Of a stretch of DNA of 64,000 bases, positions 47,015 through 55,927 are shown piece after piece. Positions within the stretch are counted from its first letter, which is position 1; each line of letters starts with the position of its first letter. The notes beneath the pieces are model-generated. The model did no database searches. It was not told where the DNA came from and saw only the letters and a program-made list of their open reading frames with translations. The DNA is from an uncultured Allobosea sp. GTDB lineage: Bacteria > Pseudomonadota > Alphaproteobacteria > Rhizobiales > Beijerinckiaceae. The stretch lies in the NCBI RefSeq assembly GCF_945956895.1, contig NZ_CAMFJF010000001.1, positions 1 through 64,000 of the forward strand, read 5' to 3'. The position numbers and the translations under genes are program-made.

Positions 47015-48883
47015 TCACAGCACCCAGGTCGAGAGGCCGGGGACGAGGGCGATGACGACGAGGCCGACGAGCAGGGCGATGAGATAGGGCCAGATCGCAC
47101 CCATCGCCTCGTCCGGCGAGACGTTGCCGATCTTGCAGGCGATGTAGAAGCCGATGCCGATCGGCGGCGCCATCAGGCCGATATTCATCGCGGTGACCAC
47201 GACCATCGCATAGTGCACGTCGTTGATGCCGAGGCTCTTGGCGATCGGGAACATCAGGGGCGCCAGCAGCACGATCGCAGGCAGGCCCTCCAGCACGCAG
47301 CCGAGGATCATGAAGACGACGATCGACACCGCCATGAAGCTGAGCCAGCCGCCGGGCAGATGCGCCATGAAGCTGGCGAGGTCGCGCGCGAAGCCGGTCT
47401 GGGTCAGCGCCCAGGCCATGGCGAGCGCGGTGCCGAGGATCATCAGGATCGCGCCGGAGAGCGCCGCCGTCTCGACCAGCATCGCGTAGAACTTGCGCGG
47501 GCTGATGCCGCCATAGAGCACGATGCCGATGATGAGCGCGTAGAGCACCGCGATGGTCGAGACCTCGGTCGCGGTGGCGACGCCGCCGCCGACCGCGGCG
47601 CGGATGATGAAGGGCAGGACCAGCGCCGGTGCCGCGACGAGCGCGACCTTGCCGATCACCGCGAGCGGGGCGCGGCGCACGCCTTTCATGTCCTCCGCCG
47701 CCGCCTTCCAGCGGGCGAGGCCCGCGAGCGCGACGAGCAAGACGCCAGCGATGACGAAGCCGGCGTTGAACAAACCCGCGATCGAGACGCCGGCGACGGA
47801 GCCGAGCACGATCAGCACGATCGAGGGCGGCACGGTGTCGGCCATGGCGGCGCCGGTCGAAAGCAGCGCGATCAGGTCCTTGGGCTTGTAGCCGCGCCGC
47901 TTCATCTCCGGGAACAGCGCAGGCGCCACGGTCGCCATGTCAGAGACCTTGGAGCCCGAAATCCCTGAGACGAGATAAAGCGAGCCGAGCAGGACATAGG
48001 ACATGCCGGCGCGGACATGGCCGAGCAGCGAGGCCAGGAAATCGACGATCGCCTTGCCCATGCCGGTGGCATCGAGGATGCAGCCGAGCAGCACGAAGAT
48101 CGGCACCGAGAGCAGGATGAGGCTCGACATGCCCTCGTCCATGCGCCCGATCATCACGATCATCGGGACATTGGTCGAGAAGGCGAGGAAGGCGAGCGTG
48201 CCCAGCCCGAAGCAGAAGGCGATCGGAACGCCCGCGACGAGGCAGGCGGCGACAACGCCGATCAGGAAGATCAGGATGTTGTAGTAGCCGAGCCCCTTCA
48301 AGGTCGGTCCGAGCAGCCAGAAGGCGAGGCCGAGTCCGCCGACGATTGCAGCCGCAGCGGCGATGTCGACGAGGCGCGCGGTCTTGAAGAGATAGCGCAG
48401 GGTCAGCAGCCCCATCAGCACGATGCCGACGGCGATGGCCGAGACCCGCCAGCTCACGGGGATGTTGAGTGCGGCCGAGGTGACGTAACTCTCCTCCACC
48501 GCATATTCGATGGCCGGATCGACCATCGCGGCGAGGAAGGCGGCGACGGCGGTCAGCGCCAGGGTCTCGGCGAATTCGCGCAGCCGCTGCGGCATCATGC
48601 CGACGAAGAGCGTCAGGCGCAGGTGCTCGTTGCGGTCCACGGCAATGGCGGCGCCGAGCATGGCGAGCCAGATGAAGGCGATCGAGGCGACCTCGTCGAC
48701 CCAGACGAAGGGCAGCGCGAAGACATAGCGCGAGACGACGCCGAGCAGCAGTACGCCGATGATGAAGGCGACCAGCGCGGCGGCGACGATTTCGACTGGC
48801 CGCATGATGGCCGAGCCCGGACGCGCATCCGCGTTCTCGCTCAGGTTCTCGGGGATCGTCAGCGTATCGGCGATATCACTCAT
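47015..48883 (-). CDS. TRAP transporter fused small and large permease (DctQM)
   Basis: 622 residues. Residues about 25-175 are DctQ-like with four helices (ALVAFIIGVLLLGVVSRYVFA at the start); about 200-620 are the DctM large permease with many helices, with signatures LLGCILDATGMGKAIVDFL and LMAPPIGIGFYIACKIGNVS. Inner membrane, driven by an ion gradient with the DctP protein downstream. It is divergent from an IclR gene across 234 bases, suggesting control by that regulator. Confidence 0.92.
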   Translation of the reverse strand: MSDIADTLTIPENLSENADARPGSAIMRPVEIVAAALVAFIIGVLLLGVVSRYVFALPFVWVDEVASIAFIWLAMLGAAIAVDRNEHLRLTLFVGMMPQRLREFAETLALTAVAAFLAAMVDPAIEYAVEESYVTSAALNIPVSWRVSAIAVGIVLMGLLTLRYLFKTARLVDIAAAAAIVGGLGLAFWLLGPTLKGLGYYNILIFLIGVVAACLVAGVPIAFCFGLGTLAFLAFSTNVPMIVMIGRMDEGMSSLILLSVPIFVLLGCILDATGMGKAIVDFLASLLGHVRAGMSYVLLGSLYLVSGISGSKVSDMATVAPALFPEMKRRGYKPKDLIALLSTGAAMADTVPPSIVLIVLGSVAGVSIAGLFNAGFVIAGVLLVALAGLARWKAAAEDMKGVRRAPLAVIGKVALVAAPALVLPFIIRAAVGGGVATATEVSTIAVLYALIIGIVLYGGISPRKFYAMLVETAALSGAILMILGTALAMAWALTQTGFARDLASFMAHLPGGWLSFMAVSIVVFMILGCVLEGLPAIVLLAPLMFPIAKSLGINDVHYAMVVVTAMNIGLMAPPIGIGFYIACKIGNVSPDEAMGAIWPYLIALLVGLVVIALVPGLSTWVL

Positions 48884-49117
48884 GCGGCGGCCTCAGATGC
48901 CGGTCGCCGGGCGCATTACGCCCGTGATGCAGAATGCCCTTGGGGCCATCGTTCCGTTCCTCCCTTCGCGCCGATCTTGTGAAGTCGCCGGCGTCGATTG
49001 CGGTCCACACTGTGAATAGCCAGGCAGCGGGACGGCGGGCAGATTACACGAGGGAGGCGGCATTGCAATCCGCAAAGCGCCGATCTACGGTTGGGGCACA
49101 AGAATAAGGTCCATATC
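48884..49117. promoter_or_regulatory. divergent promoter region dctQM / iclR
   Basis: 234-base gap between divergent starts. Contains TCCACACTGTGAA near 49003, the only short symmetric patch seen, and the iclR ribosome site AATAAGG. No CGTCAT repeat is present. Likely site of IclR action; no operator can be named confidently. Confidence 0.35.
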
Positions 49118-50005
49118 ATGGACTGTCTGGAGGAGCGCTTGCCGCAGAATTCCGCGCCCGAAGCCGGCCTGTCCGGCTCGCAGAGCGTCGACCGCGCGCT
49201 CGGGCTGCTCTCGCTGATCGGGCGGGAGCCGGCCGACGGCATGCCGCTCGGCGAGATCGTTTCCGGCAGCGGGCTCAACAAGCCGACGACGCGGCGCCTG
49301 CTGCTGGCGCTGATGCGGGCCGGGCTTGTCGAGCAGGAGCCGCAGACGCGGCGCTATTGCCTCGGCGAGGAAGCCTTCGTGCTCGGCGTGCTGGCGGCGC
49401 GCCGTCACGGCCTGCTCGAGCTGGCGATGGACGGCCTGCGCCGGCTGTCAGCGGAGACGCAGGACACGAGCTTCCTGACCGTTCGGCGCGAGAACTATGC
49501 GATCTGCCTGCATCGGGAGGAGGGGACTTATCCGGTGCGGACCCATGCCTTGCAGGCCGGTGACCAGCATCCGCTCGGCGTCGGCGCCGGCTCGCTCGCC
49601 ATGCTGGCGGCGCTGCCTGACGACGATGTGGACCGGGTGATCGCGGCCAATGAAGCCGCGCTATTGGCGCGCTATCCGGGCTTCGCGCCGGAGGCCTTGC
49701 GTGCCGATCTCGCCAAGACGCGGGAGCGCGGCTTCTCGCTCAATCCCGGCCGGCTCGTCGCCAGCTCCTGGGGCATCGGCCGTGCCTTCCGCTATCCGGA
49801 CGGGCGGGTCGCTGGGGCCCTCTCTATCGCAGCGATCGACAGCCGCATGACGCCGAGCCGGCAGGCGGAGTTGGCGGTGCCGCTGGCACGCGAGGCTGAG
49901 CGCATGGAAACGCTCTTGGCCGAGATGTTCGTATCCAAGCGGGCAGCGCGGCCGACGGCCGCCGCCGCGCCGCGATCCATCGAGACAGGGAGAGCCGCAA
50001 GATGA
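49118..50005 (+). CDS. IclR-family transcriptional regulator
   Basis: 295 residues, ATG 49118 (AAGG 9 bases before; the frame is open to a TTG 27 bases upstream). N-terminal winged helix at about 22-80 (SQSVDRALGLLSLIG, GLNKPTTRRLLLALMRAGLV), then the IclR effector domain (LRRLSAETQDTSFLTVRRE, HPLGVGAGSLAMLAAL). The stop overlaps the CoA ligase start (ATGA). It is divergent from the TRAP permease, so it may govern both directions. Effector unknown, probably the TRAP ligand or its CoA ester. Confidence 0.88.
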   Translation: MDCLEERLPQNSAPEAGLSGSQSVDRALGLLSLIGREPADGMPLGEIVSGSGLNKPTTRRLLLALMRAGLVEQEPQTRRYCLGEEAFVLGVLAARRHGLLELAMDGLRRLSAETQDTSFLTVRRENYAICLHREEGTYPVRTHALQAGDQHPLGVGAGSLAMLAALPDDDVDRVIAANEAALLARYPGFAPEALRADLAKTRERGFSLNPGRLVASSWGIGRAFRYPDGRVAGALSIAAIDSRMTPSRQAELAVPLAREAERMETLLAEMFVSKRAARPTAAAAPRSIETGRAAR

Positions 50006-51636
50006 GCTCTGCAAAAGGAGCCCCCACCGGGGGCGTCGTGCCGATGACGCGGCGCGTGATGAACCTCGCCCATATCGCGACGCAGAATGCGCGGCGCCTG
50101 GCGGAGCATCCCGCCTTTATCTGGGGCGAGAAGACGCTCGACTGGGCCGAGATCGATGCGCAGGTTTCGGCGTTGGCGGCGGGCTTGCGGGCGCGCGGCA
50201 TCGGCAAGGGCGACCGCCTGCTCGTCCATTCCAAGAATTGCGACGCGATGTTCGTCTCGATGTTCGCGACCTTCCGGCTCGGCGCCGTCTGGGTGCCGAC
50301 GAATTTCCGCCTGCTGCCGGACGAGGTCGCCTATCTCGCGACCGCTTCCGGCGCCAAGGGCTTCCTCTGCCATGGCGATTTCCCGGAGCATGCAGCGACG
50401 GTCGCGGCAGCCCATCCGGCACCGGAGTTCATCTGGCGGATCGGCGAGGGGGCCTTCGGCGAGGACGAGGTCGGTGCCGTCATCGCCCGTCATCGCGGCG
50501 AAAAGGTCGAGAATGCGGCGGTCGAGCATGACGATCCCTGCTGGTTCTTCTTCACCTCCGGCACGACCGGGCGCTCGAAGGCTGCGGTGCTGACACATGG
50601 CCAGATGGGCTTCGTCATCACCAACCATCTCTGCGACCTCGTGCCCGGCTCGACCGAGAAGGATGCATCGCTGGTGGTGGCGCCGCTTTCGCATGGCGCG
50701 GGTGTGCACCAGCTCGTGATCTCGGCGCGCGGTGCGACCTCGATCCTGCTGCCGACCGAGCGCTTCGATATCGACGAGGCCTATCGCCTGATCGCAAAGC
50801 ACCGGATCAGCAACATCTTCACCGTGCCGACGATCCTGAAGATGCTGGTCGAGCATCCCGCCGTCGACAGCCATGATCATTCCAGCCTGCGCTACATCAT
50901 CTATGCGGGCGCGCCGATGTATCGCGAGGACCAGAAGGCGGCGCTGAAGAAACTTGGCAAGGTGATCGTGCAGTATTTCGGGCTGGGCGAGGTGACCGGC
51001 AACATCACCGTGCTGCCGCCAGCCCTGCATGAGGCCGAGGACGGGCCGAATGCCCGCATCGGCACCTGCGGCTTCGAGCGCACCGGCATGCAGGTGCAGA
51101 TCCAGGATGAGGACGGCAAGGAGGTCGAGCCCGGCGTTCAGGGTGAGATCTGCGTGATCGGGCCGGCCGTCTTCGCCGGCTATTACGACAACCCGGAAGC
51201 CAACGCGAAATCCTTCCGCAACGGCTGGTTCCGCACCGGCGATCTCGGCCATATGGACGAACAGGGCTTCGTCTACATCACCGGCCGGGCCTCGGACATG
51301 TACATTTCCGGCGGCTCCAATATCTATCCGCGCGAGATCGAGGAGAAGATCCTGACACATCCCGCGATCGCGGAGGTCGCGGTGCTCGGCGTGCCTGATC
51401 CGGTCTGGGGCGAGATCGGCATCGCGGTCTGCGTCAACCGGGCCGGCCAGAATGCGACGGAAGCCGAGATCGCCGATTTCCTCGGGCCGAAGATCGCCCG
51501 CTACAAGATGCCGAAGCGCTTCCTGTTCTGGGAGTCGCTGCCGAAATCCGGTTACGGCAAGGTGCCGAAACGCCTCGTCAAGGACGAGCTGGAGAAGCGC
51601 GGCGAACTCGATTTCCTGAAGGGGAAGGCGTCGTGA
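50002..51636 (+). CDS. acyl-CoA synthetase (AMP-dependent)
   Basis: 544 residues of the ANL superfamily. P-loop FFTSGTTGRSKAAVLTHGQ, the YFGLGEVTG A-motif region, hinge-side GDLGHMDEQGFVYITGR, SGGSNIYPREIEE, and catalytic lysine region PKSGYGKVPKR near the C-terminus. It joins an organic acid to CoA using ATP. Overlaps IclR upstream and the PPC-domain gene downstream by four bases each, so all three are one transcript. The acid is not predictable from the sequence. Confidence 0.88.
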   Translation: MSSAKGAPTGGVVPMTRRVMNLAHIATQNARRLAEHPAFIWGEKTLDWAEIDAQVSALAAGLRARGIGKGDRLLVHSKNCDAMFVSMFATFRLGAVWVPTNFRLLPDEVAYLATASGAKGFLCHGDFPEHAATVAAAHPAPEFIWRIGEGAFGEDEVGAVIARHRGEKVENAAVEHDDPCWFFFTSGTTGRSKAAVLTHGQMGFVITNHLCDLVPGSTEKDASLVVAPLSHGAGVHQLVISARGATSILLPTERFDIDEAYRLIAKHRISNIFTVPTILKMLVEHPAVDSHDHSSLRYIIYAGAPMYREDQKAALKKLGKVIVQYFGLGEVTGNITVLPPALHEAEDGPNARIGTCGFERTGMQVQIQDEDGKEVEPGVQGEICVIGPAVFAGYYDNPEANAKSFRNGWFRTGDLGHMDEQGFVYITGRASDMYISGGSNIYPREIEEKILTHPAIAEVAVLGVPDPVWGEIGIAVCVNRAGQNATEAEIADFLGPKIARYKMPKRFLFWESLPKSGYGKVPKRLVKDELEKRGELDFLKGKAS

Positions 51637-52481
51637 GGCGCATCCAGCAGCCCGGCACCGGTACGCCCGAGCGCATCCAGTGGGTCGAATGCCGCGGGCG
51701 GGGTTTTTCGCTGACGCTGCAGGCGGGTGTGCCGCTGCTGGAGGCGGTGAGGAGCGGTTTCGCGGCCGAGGGTTTCGCCTCGGGGGTGGTCAAGCTCGAT
51801 GGGCTCAGGCTCTCGCCCTTCGCCTATGTGATGCCTGCGCTGTCGAAGACGCCTGAGCATGCGGCCTTCTACAGCGATACCTATCGGCCGGAGGGCGGGG
51901 CGCGGATCGAGGTCGGCGCCATGACTTTCGGCCGGCGCGACGGGGCGCCGTTCTTCCATGCCCATGCGCTATGGGTGGAAGGGGACGGCAAGCACAGCGG
52001 CGGGCATATCCTGCCGGATGAAACCACCGTGGCCGAGACGATCACGCTGCAGGCTGTCGGGCTGGACGGTGCTGTTTTCGCGGCGGAGCCGGATAGCGAG
52101 ACGCATTTCAAGCTGTTCGGGCCGGTGGTGGCGTCGGGTGGCGCTGGCGAAGGGCGGTTCTTCGCGCTTCGCGTGAAGCCGAATGTCGATTTTTGCGGAG
52201 CGCTGGAAGCGTTCTGCGCCGAGCGTGGCATCCGCGAAGCGGTGATCCATGGCGGCGTCGGCTCGACCATCGGGGCGCGGTTCACGGGTGGCGGCGTGGT
52301 CGAGAATTTCGCCACCGAGGTTGCGATTACGGCGGGGCGGATCGCTCCCGCCGCCGGCGGCTTTGAGGCGGCGATCGATGTCGCCTTGGTCGACTACAGC
52401 GGTGCACTGGCCAGCGGGCGGTTGAAGCGCGGCGACAATCCGGTGCTGATGACCTTCGAGCTGGTGCTGGAGGCGATCTGA
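51633..52481 (+). CDS. two-domain PPC (DUF296) protein
   Basis: 282 residues, GTG start inside the ligase stop. Two tandem PPC domains: about 20-135 and 155-282. The first keeps the metal-type motif HAHALWVEGDGKHSGGHIL; in the second the matching stretch reads DVALVDYSGALASGRL, so its histidines are lost. PPC domains bind DNA when fused to AT-hooks in plants, but free bacterial versions have no clear role; no AT-hook is present here. Tight coupling to a CoA ligase and IclR suggests an enzyme-pathway function. Not a recognised activity. Confidence 0.75.
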   Translation: MRRIQQPGTGTPERIQWVECRGRGFSLTLQAGVPLLEAVRSGFAAEGFASGVVKLDGLRLSPFAYVMPALSKTPEHAAFYSDTYRPEGGARIEVGAMTFGRRDGAPFFHAHALWVEGDGKHSGGHILPDETTVAETITLQAVGLDGAVFAAEPDSETHFKLFGPVVASGGAGEGRFFALRVKPNVDFCGALEAFCAERGIREAVIHGGVGSTIGARFTGGGVVENFATEVAITAGRIAPAAGGFEAAIDVALVDYSGALASGRLKRGDNPVLMTFELVLEAI

Positions 52482-52487
52482 GCCGCC

Positions 52488-52586
52488 GTGTCATTCTCGG
52501 GCGGAGCGAAGCGCAGACCCGAGAATCTCTTCCAGAAGAGGCGCCTTCTGGTCCTGAGATGCTCGGGTCAAGCCCGAGCATGACGG
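52488..52586. repeat. mosaic palindromic repeat PR13
   Basis: Left arm GTCATTCTCGGGCGGAGCG, right arm GGTCAAGCCCGAGCATGACGG. A TCTCGGG arm is joined to a GCTCGGG arm. Lies between the convergent PPC and ligase genes. Confidence 0.8.
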
Positions 52587-52592
52587 CGGGGT

Positions 52593-54260
52593 TCAACCGC
52601 CCCGCTGCTTCTCGATCTCCCGGTTGCGCAAATCCTTGCGCATGATCTTGCCGGTTGCGGTCAGCGGCAGCTCGGTCACGAACTCGACCTCGCGCGGATA
52701 CTGATAGGCCGCGAGCCGGTCGCGCACGAAAGCCTGGATTTCGGCTGCCAGTTCCGCTGTCGGCGTCACATCCGGCTTCGGCAGCACGAAGGCCTTGACG
52801 ATCTCGGTGCGGACGGGATCGGGCACGCCGACCACCGCGACCATCAGCACGGCCGGGTGGCGGATGATGCAATCCTCGATATCGCCCGGCCCGATGCGGT
52901 AGGAGCCCGAGGAGATGATGTCGTCGTCGCGGCCCTGGAACCAGAAATAGCCCTCCTCGTCGCGCGCGCCGCTGTCGCCGGTGACGAGCCAGTCGCCGAT
53001 GAACTTGGCCGCGGTCGCCTCGGGCTGGTTCCAGTATTCCAGCATCATCACCGGATCGGGGCGTGCGACCGCGATCAGCCCTTGCTCGCCATCAGGCAGT
53101 TCGCGCCCTTCCGGCGAGATCACCGCGACGCGATGGCCGGGCACGGCGCGGCCCATCGAACCGGGCTTCACGGAAAAGAGGCTCGCGCAATTGGAGACGA
53201 GCAGATTGGCCTCGGTCTGGCCGTAGAACTCGTTGACCGGGAAGCCGAAGGTCTCGCGGCTCCAGTCGAGCATGTCGGCGCCGAGCGTCTCGCCGCCGGT
53301 GCCGATCGAGCGCATGGCGTAGCCGAAGCGCCTGGGATTGCCGACCTGCCGCATCAACTTGAGCGCGGTTGGCGGCAGGAAGGCGTTACGCACCTTGTGC
53401 CGTGCCATCAGCGCGAAGGCGGCCTCGGGATCGAACTTGCGGGCACGGGAGGCCAGCACCGGCACGCCGCAATAGAGGCTGGGCAGGAGCACGTCGAGCA
53501 GGCCGCCGATCCAGGCCCAGTCGGCGGGTGTCCAGAACAGGTCATGGGCCTGCGGGAAGAACTCCTGCGGCAGCTGCACGCCGGGCAGATGGCCGAGCAG
53601 CACGCGGTGGGCATGCAAGGCGCCCTTCGGTTTCCCCGTTGTGCCGGAGGTATAGATGATCACGGCCGGATCGTCGGCGCGCGTGTCGGCAGGGGTAAAG
53701 CGGTCGGAGGCTTTCGCCATCTCCGCCTCGAAATCGAGATGGCCGGTGCCGCCGACGACGAAGATCTTGCGCAGGTTCGGCAGGGCGTCGCGGATCGCCT
53801 CGACCTTGCCGATATTCTCGGCGTCAGTGACCAGCACGCTGGCGCCGCTATGGCCGAGGCGGTGCTCAAGCGCCTCGGGGCCGAACAGGATGAAGAGCGG
53901 CAGCGCGATGGCGCCGAGCTTATAGGCGCCGAGATGGGCGATCGCGGTCTGCGGCGATTGCGGCAGCAGGATGCCGACGCGCTCGCCCGGACCGATGCCG
54001 TGGGCGCGGAGCAGATTGGCGAAGCGGTTCGAGGCGCGCGATAGCTCATCGAAGGAGAGTGTTGCGACCTTGCCTCCGTCCTCCTCGAAGATCAGCGCCG
54101 GTTTGCCGCTGCCGTCGGCATGGGCGTCCGAGCAGGCCGTGCCGATATTGAAGCGCTCCGGGATGCGCCAGGCGAAGGCGTCCAGCGTGTCACGATAGGT
54201 CGCGCGGCGTTCGAGCATGTCGTCATCCGTCTGCTGAATCTGCGACACTAGACTCGCCAT
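52593..54260 (-). CDS. acyl-CoA synthetase (AMP-dependent), second copy
   Basis: 555 residues, ATG 54260 (a TTG five codons upstream is possible). ANL motifs: IIYTSGTTGKPKGALHAHR, EFYGQTEANLLVSNC, GDSGARDEEGYFWFQGRDDD, and the final lysine in TATGKIMRKDLR. N-terminal region with RIPERFNIGTACSDAHADG resembles medium-chain/benzoate-type synthetases. It is transcribed toward the PPC gene and away from the antitoxin gene, so it is not in the IclR operon. Not interchangeable in sequence with the ligase at 50002. Confidence 0.87.
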   Translation of the reverse strand: MASLVSQIQQTDDDMLERRATYRDTLDAFAWRIPERFNIGTACSDAHADGSGKPALIFEEDGGKVATLSFDELSRASNRFANLLRAHGIGPGERVGILLPQSPQTAIAHLGAYKLGAIALPLFILFGPEALEHRLGHSGASVLVTDAENIGKVEAIRDALPNLRKIFVVGGTGHLDFEAEMAKASDRFTPADTRADDPAVIIYTSGTTGKPKGALHAHRVLLGHLPGVQLPQEFFPQAHDLFWTPADWAWIGGLLDVLLPSLYCGVPVLASRARKFDPEAAFALMARHKVRNAFLPPTALKLMRQVGNPRRFGYAMRSIGTGGETLGADMLDWSRETFGFPVNEFYGQTEANLLVSNCASLFSVKPGSMGRAVPGHRVAVISPEGRELPDGEQGLIAVARPDPVMMLEYWNQPEATAAKFIGDWLVTGDSGARDEEGYFWFQGRDDDIISSGSYRIGPGDIEDCIIRHPAVLMVAVVGVPDPVRTEIVKAFVLPKPDVTPTAELAAEIQAFVRDRLAAYQYPREVEFVTELPLTATGKIMRKDLRNREIEKQRGG

Positions 54261-54298
54261 CGGGGGGCCTGACAAGGCGGCGAGGACCTCAGCGCGGC

Positions 54299-54343
54299 AT
54301 AACTTTTGTTATAACAATGCGTATGTTATACATGTGATATAAC
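54299..54343. promoter_or_regulatory. AT-rich operator/promoter of the toxin-antitoxin operon
   Basis: TTGTTATAACAA (54306-54317) is a perfect palindrome; ATAAC/GTTAT (54299/54308) and GTTATA-N7-TATAAC (54325/54338) add further symmetric sites. The patch stands out in GC-rich DNA, 27 bases before the antitoxin ATG. Autoregulation by the AbrB-type antitoxin is the simplest reading; the sites also resemble zinc-regulator boxes. Confidence 0.6.
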
Positions 54344-54369
54344 GCGATTGCCTCAGAAAGGATTCCGCA

Positions 54370-54642
54370 ATGAACAAGCAGAACCCTCCTGCGACCGAGC
54401 GTGGCAGCGAGAATGCCAACGTGCTGCAGATCCGCAAGATCGGCAATTCGCTTGGGGTGATCCTGCCGCGGGATGTTCTCGCGCAGCTGAAGCTCTCCGA
54501 GGGCGACAAGGTCCATCTGGTCGAGCAGGCCGGCGGCGGCTTTCGCTTCGTCAAGCAGAAGCCGGATTTCGACAAGGCGATGGAAGCCGCGCGGCGCGGG
54601 ATGAAGATCTATCATAACGCACTGGCGGAACTCGCGAAGTGA
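54370..54642 (+). CDS. AbrB/MazE-type antitoxin
   Basis: 90 residues. Swapped-hairpin AbrB domain at about 18-62 (VLQIRKIGNSLGVILPRDVL, GDKVHLVEQAGGGFRF), then a helical tail (MEAARRGMKIYHNALAELAK) likely to wrap the toxin. A GAAAGGATTCCGCA ribosome region precedes the ATG. The stop overlaps the toxin GTG by four bases. Predicted to bind its own AT-rich promoter and to neutralise the Doc-type toxin. Pairing of AbrB-type antitoxin with a Doc toxin instead of Phd is known but not the textbook pair. Confidence 0.85.
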   Translation: MNKQNPPATERGSENANVLQIRKIGNSLGVILPRDVLAQLKLSEGDKVHLVEQAGGGFRFVKQKPDFDKAMEAARRGMKIYHNALAELAK

Positions 54643-55034
54643 GCGAGCCGAACTGGCTGTCGGACGAGATCATCATCGCGATTCATGACGAACAGCTCGC
54701 CATTCATGGCGGAGGGGTCGGATTGCGCGATGAAGGGATGTTGGCTTCCGCGCTCGAACGACCGGTCAACAAATGGTCCTATGAGAACGCCGGGCTGCCC
54801 GAGCTTGCCGCGGCCTATGCGTTCGGGCTGGCAAAGAATCATCCCTTCGTCGACGGCAACAAGCGAACCGCGCTGCTCGCGCTCTACACCTTTCTCTACA
54901 TCAACGGCGTCGATTTCATCGTGCCTGAAGCCGGTGCCGCTGCCGCGATCCTCGCGCTTGCGGCCGGCGAGGTCGATGAGGACGGGCTGACGCGCTGGAT
55001 TCGCGACAACTGGCCGAAGGATATGCCGGCATGA
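54639..55034 (+). CDS. Doc-type (Fic fold) toxin
   Basis: 131 residues, GTG start. The Fic/Doc core motif HPFVDGNKR is at 68-76, in the Doc form (GNKR rather than GNGR). Doc of phage P1 phosphorylates EF-Tu to stop translation; the same activity is expected here by family. N-terminal IHDEQLAIHGGGVGLRDEGMLASALERP is typical of death-on-curing proteins. Its stop overlaps the start of a DUF849 gene by four bases, an unusual joining of a toxin to a metabolic gene. Confidence 0.85.
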   Translation: MSEPNWLSDEIIIAIHDEQLAIHGGGVGLRDEGMLASALERPVNKWSYENAGLPELAAAYAFGLAKNHPFVDGNKRTALLALYTFLYINGVDFIVPEAGAAAAILALAAGEVDEDGLTRWIRDNWPKDMPA

Positions 55035-55927
55035 GCAAGCCGATCTGGGTCGAGGCCGCGATCAACGGCCCCTGGGGCAAGGAGCGCCAGCCCGGCATTC
55101 CGATCAGCATTCCCGATATCGTCGCGGATGGCATCGCCGCCGTGGAGGCGGGCGCGGCGATCGTGCATCTGCATGTCTACGACATGGCGACCGGACGCCA
55201 GCGCGACGACTGGGAGCTCTATGCGCAGGCGATCGAGGGTATCCGCGCCAAGGTCGATGCCATCGTCTATCCGACCATTCCGATCCTCGGCTCGGGCTAT
55301 GCCGGCGACATGATCGGCTCCGGCCGCTACACCCATCTCGAGGAGCTGGCGAAGCGCGGGCTTGCCGAATGGGGTGTGCTCGATCCCGGCTCCTGCAACT
55401 GGACGACCTTCTCCGGCATTCCGCAGGGCGAGGCCGGTTTCATCTACCAGAACCCCGGCGAGCATATCCGCGAGGGGATGGAGGTGGCCGAGCGCCACAA
55501 GGTCCACCCGAGCTATGCGATCTATGAGCCGGGCTTCACGCGATTGGGCGCGGCCTTGGCCAAGGCCTATCCGGGTATGCCGATGCCGATCTACCGGTTG
55601 ATGTTCTCGGATGCCTTCGCCTGGGGCTTTCCGCCGCGCGAATGGGCTCTGGAAGCCCATCTCAAGCTGCTCGCCGAGGATGCGCCCGAGGCGCCGGTGA
55701 TGATCGCCGGGCTCGGTGTCGATCTCGGCGATCTCATCGGCCCGGCGGTAGGGCGGGGCGTCCATGTCCGCGGCGGGCTGGAGGATGCGCCCTTCGGCTG
55801 CGACAAGACGAATCGTGAATTGATCGCGGACACCGTCCGGCTGGTCGAGGCGGCGGGCGGACAGCCTGCAAGCGCGGCCGAGGTGCGGGACTGGCTGTCG
55901 CGACAGGCGAAGGGAGAGGCGCAGTGA
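55031..55927 (+). CDS. BKACE (DUF849) beta-keto acid cleavage enzyme
   Basis: 298 residues, ATG inside the toxin stop. TIM-barrel zinc enzyme: N-terminus VEAAINGPWGKERQPGIPIS, metal pair HLHVYD, and later DPGSCNW and GLGVDLGDLIG. BKACE enzymes swap acetyl-CoA with a beta-keto acid to give acetoacetate and a new CoA ester; the acid differs by subgroup and cannot be told here. The stop overlaps the peptidase T GTG by four bases. The gene order toxin-BKACE-peptidase is odd. Confidence 0.85.
   Translation: MSKPIWVEAAINGPWGKERQPGIPISIPDIVADGIAAVEAGAAIVHLHVYDMATGRQRDDWELYAQAIEGIRAKVDAIVYPTIPILGSGYAGDMIGSGRYTHLEELAKRGLAEWGVLDPGSCNWTTFSGIPQGEAGFIYQNPGEHIREGMEVAERHKVHPSYAIYEPGFTRLGAALAKAYPGMPMPIYRLMFSDAFAWGFPPREWALEAHLKLLAEDAPEAPVMIAGLGVDLGDLIGPAVGRGVHVRGGLEDAPFGCDKTNRELIADTVRLVEAAGGQPASAAEVRDWLSRQAKGEAQ

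Noticed and set aside
49003-49015. IclR operator TCCACACTGTGAA
   Set aside because: Only partly symmetric and single; kept as a remark on the promoter region, not as a site.
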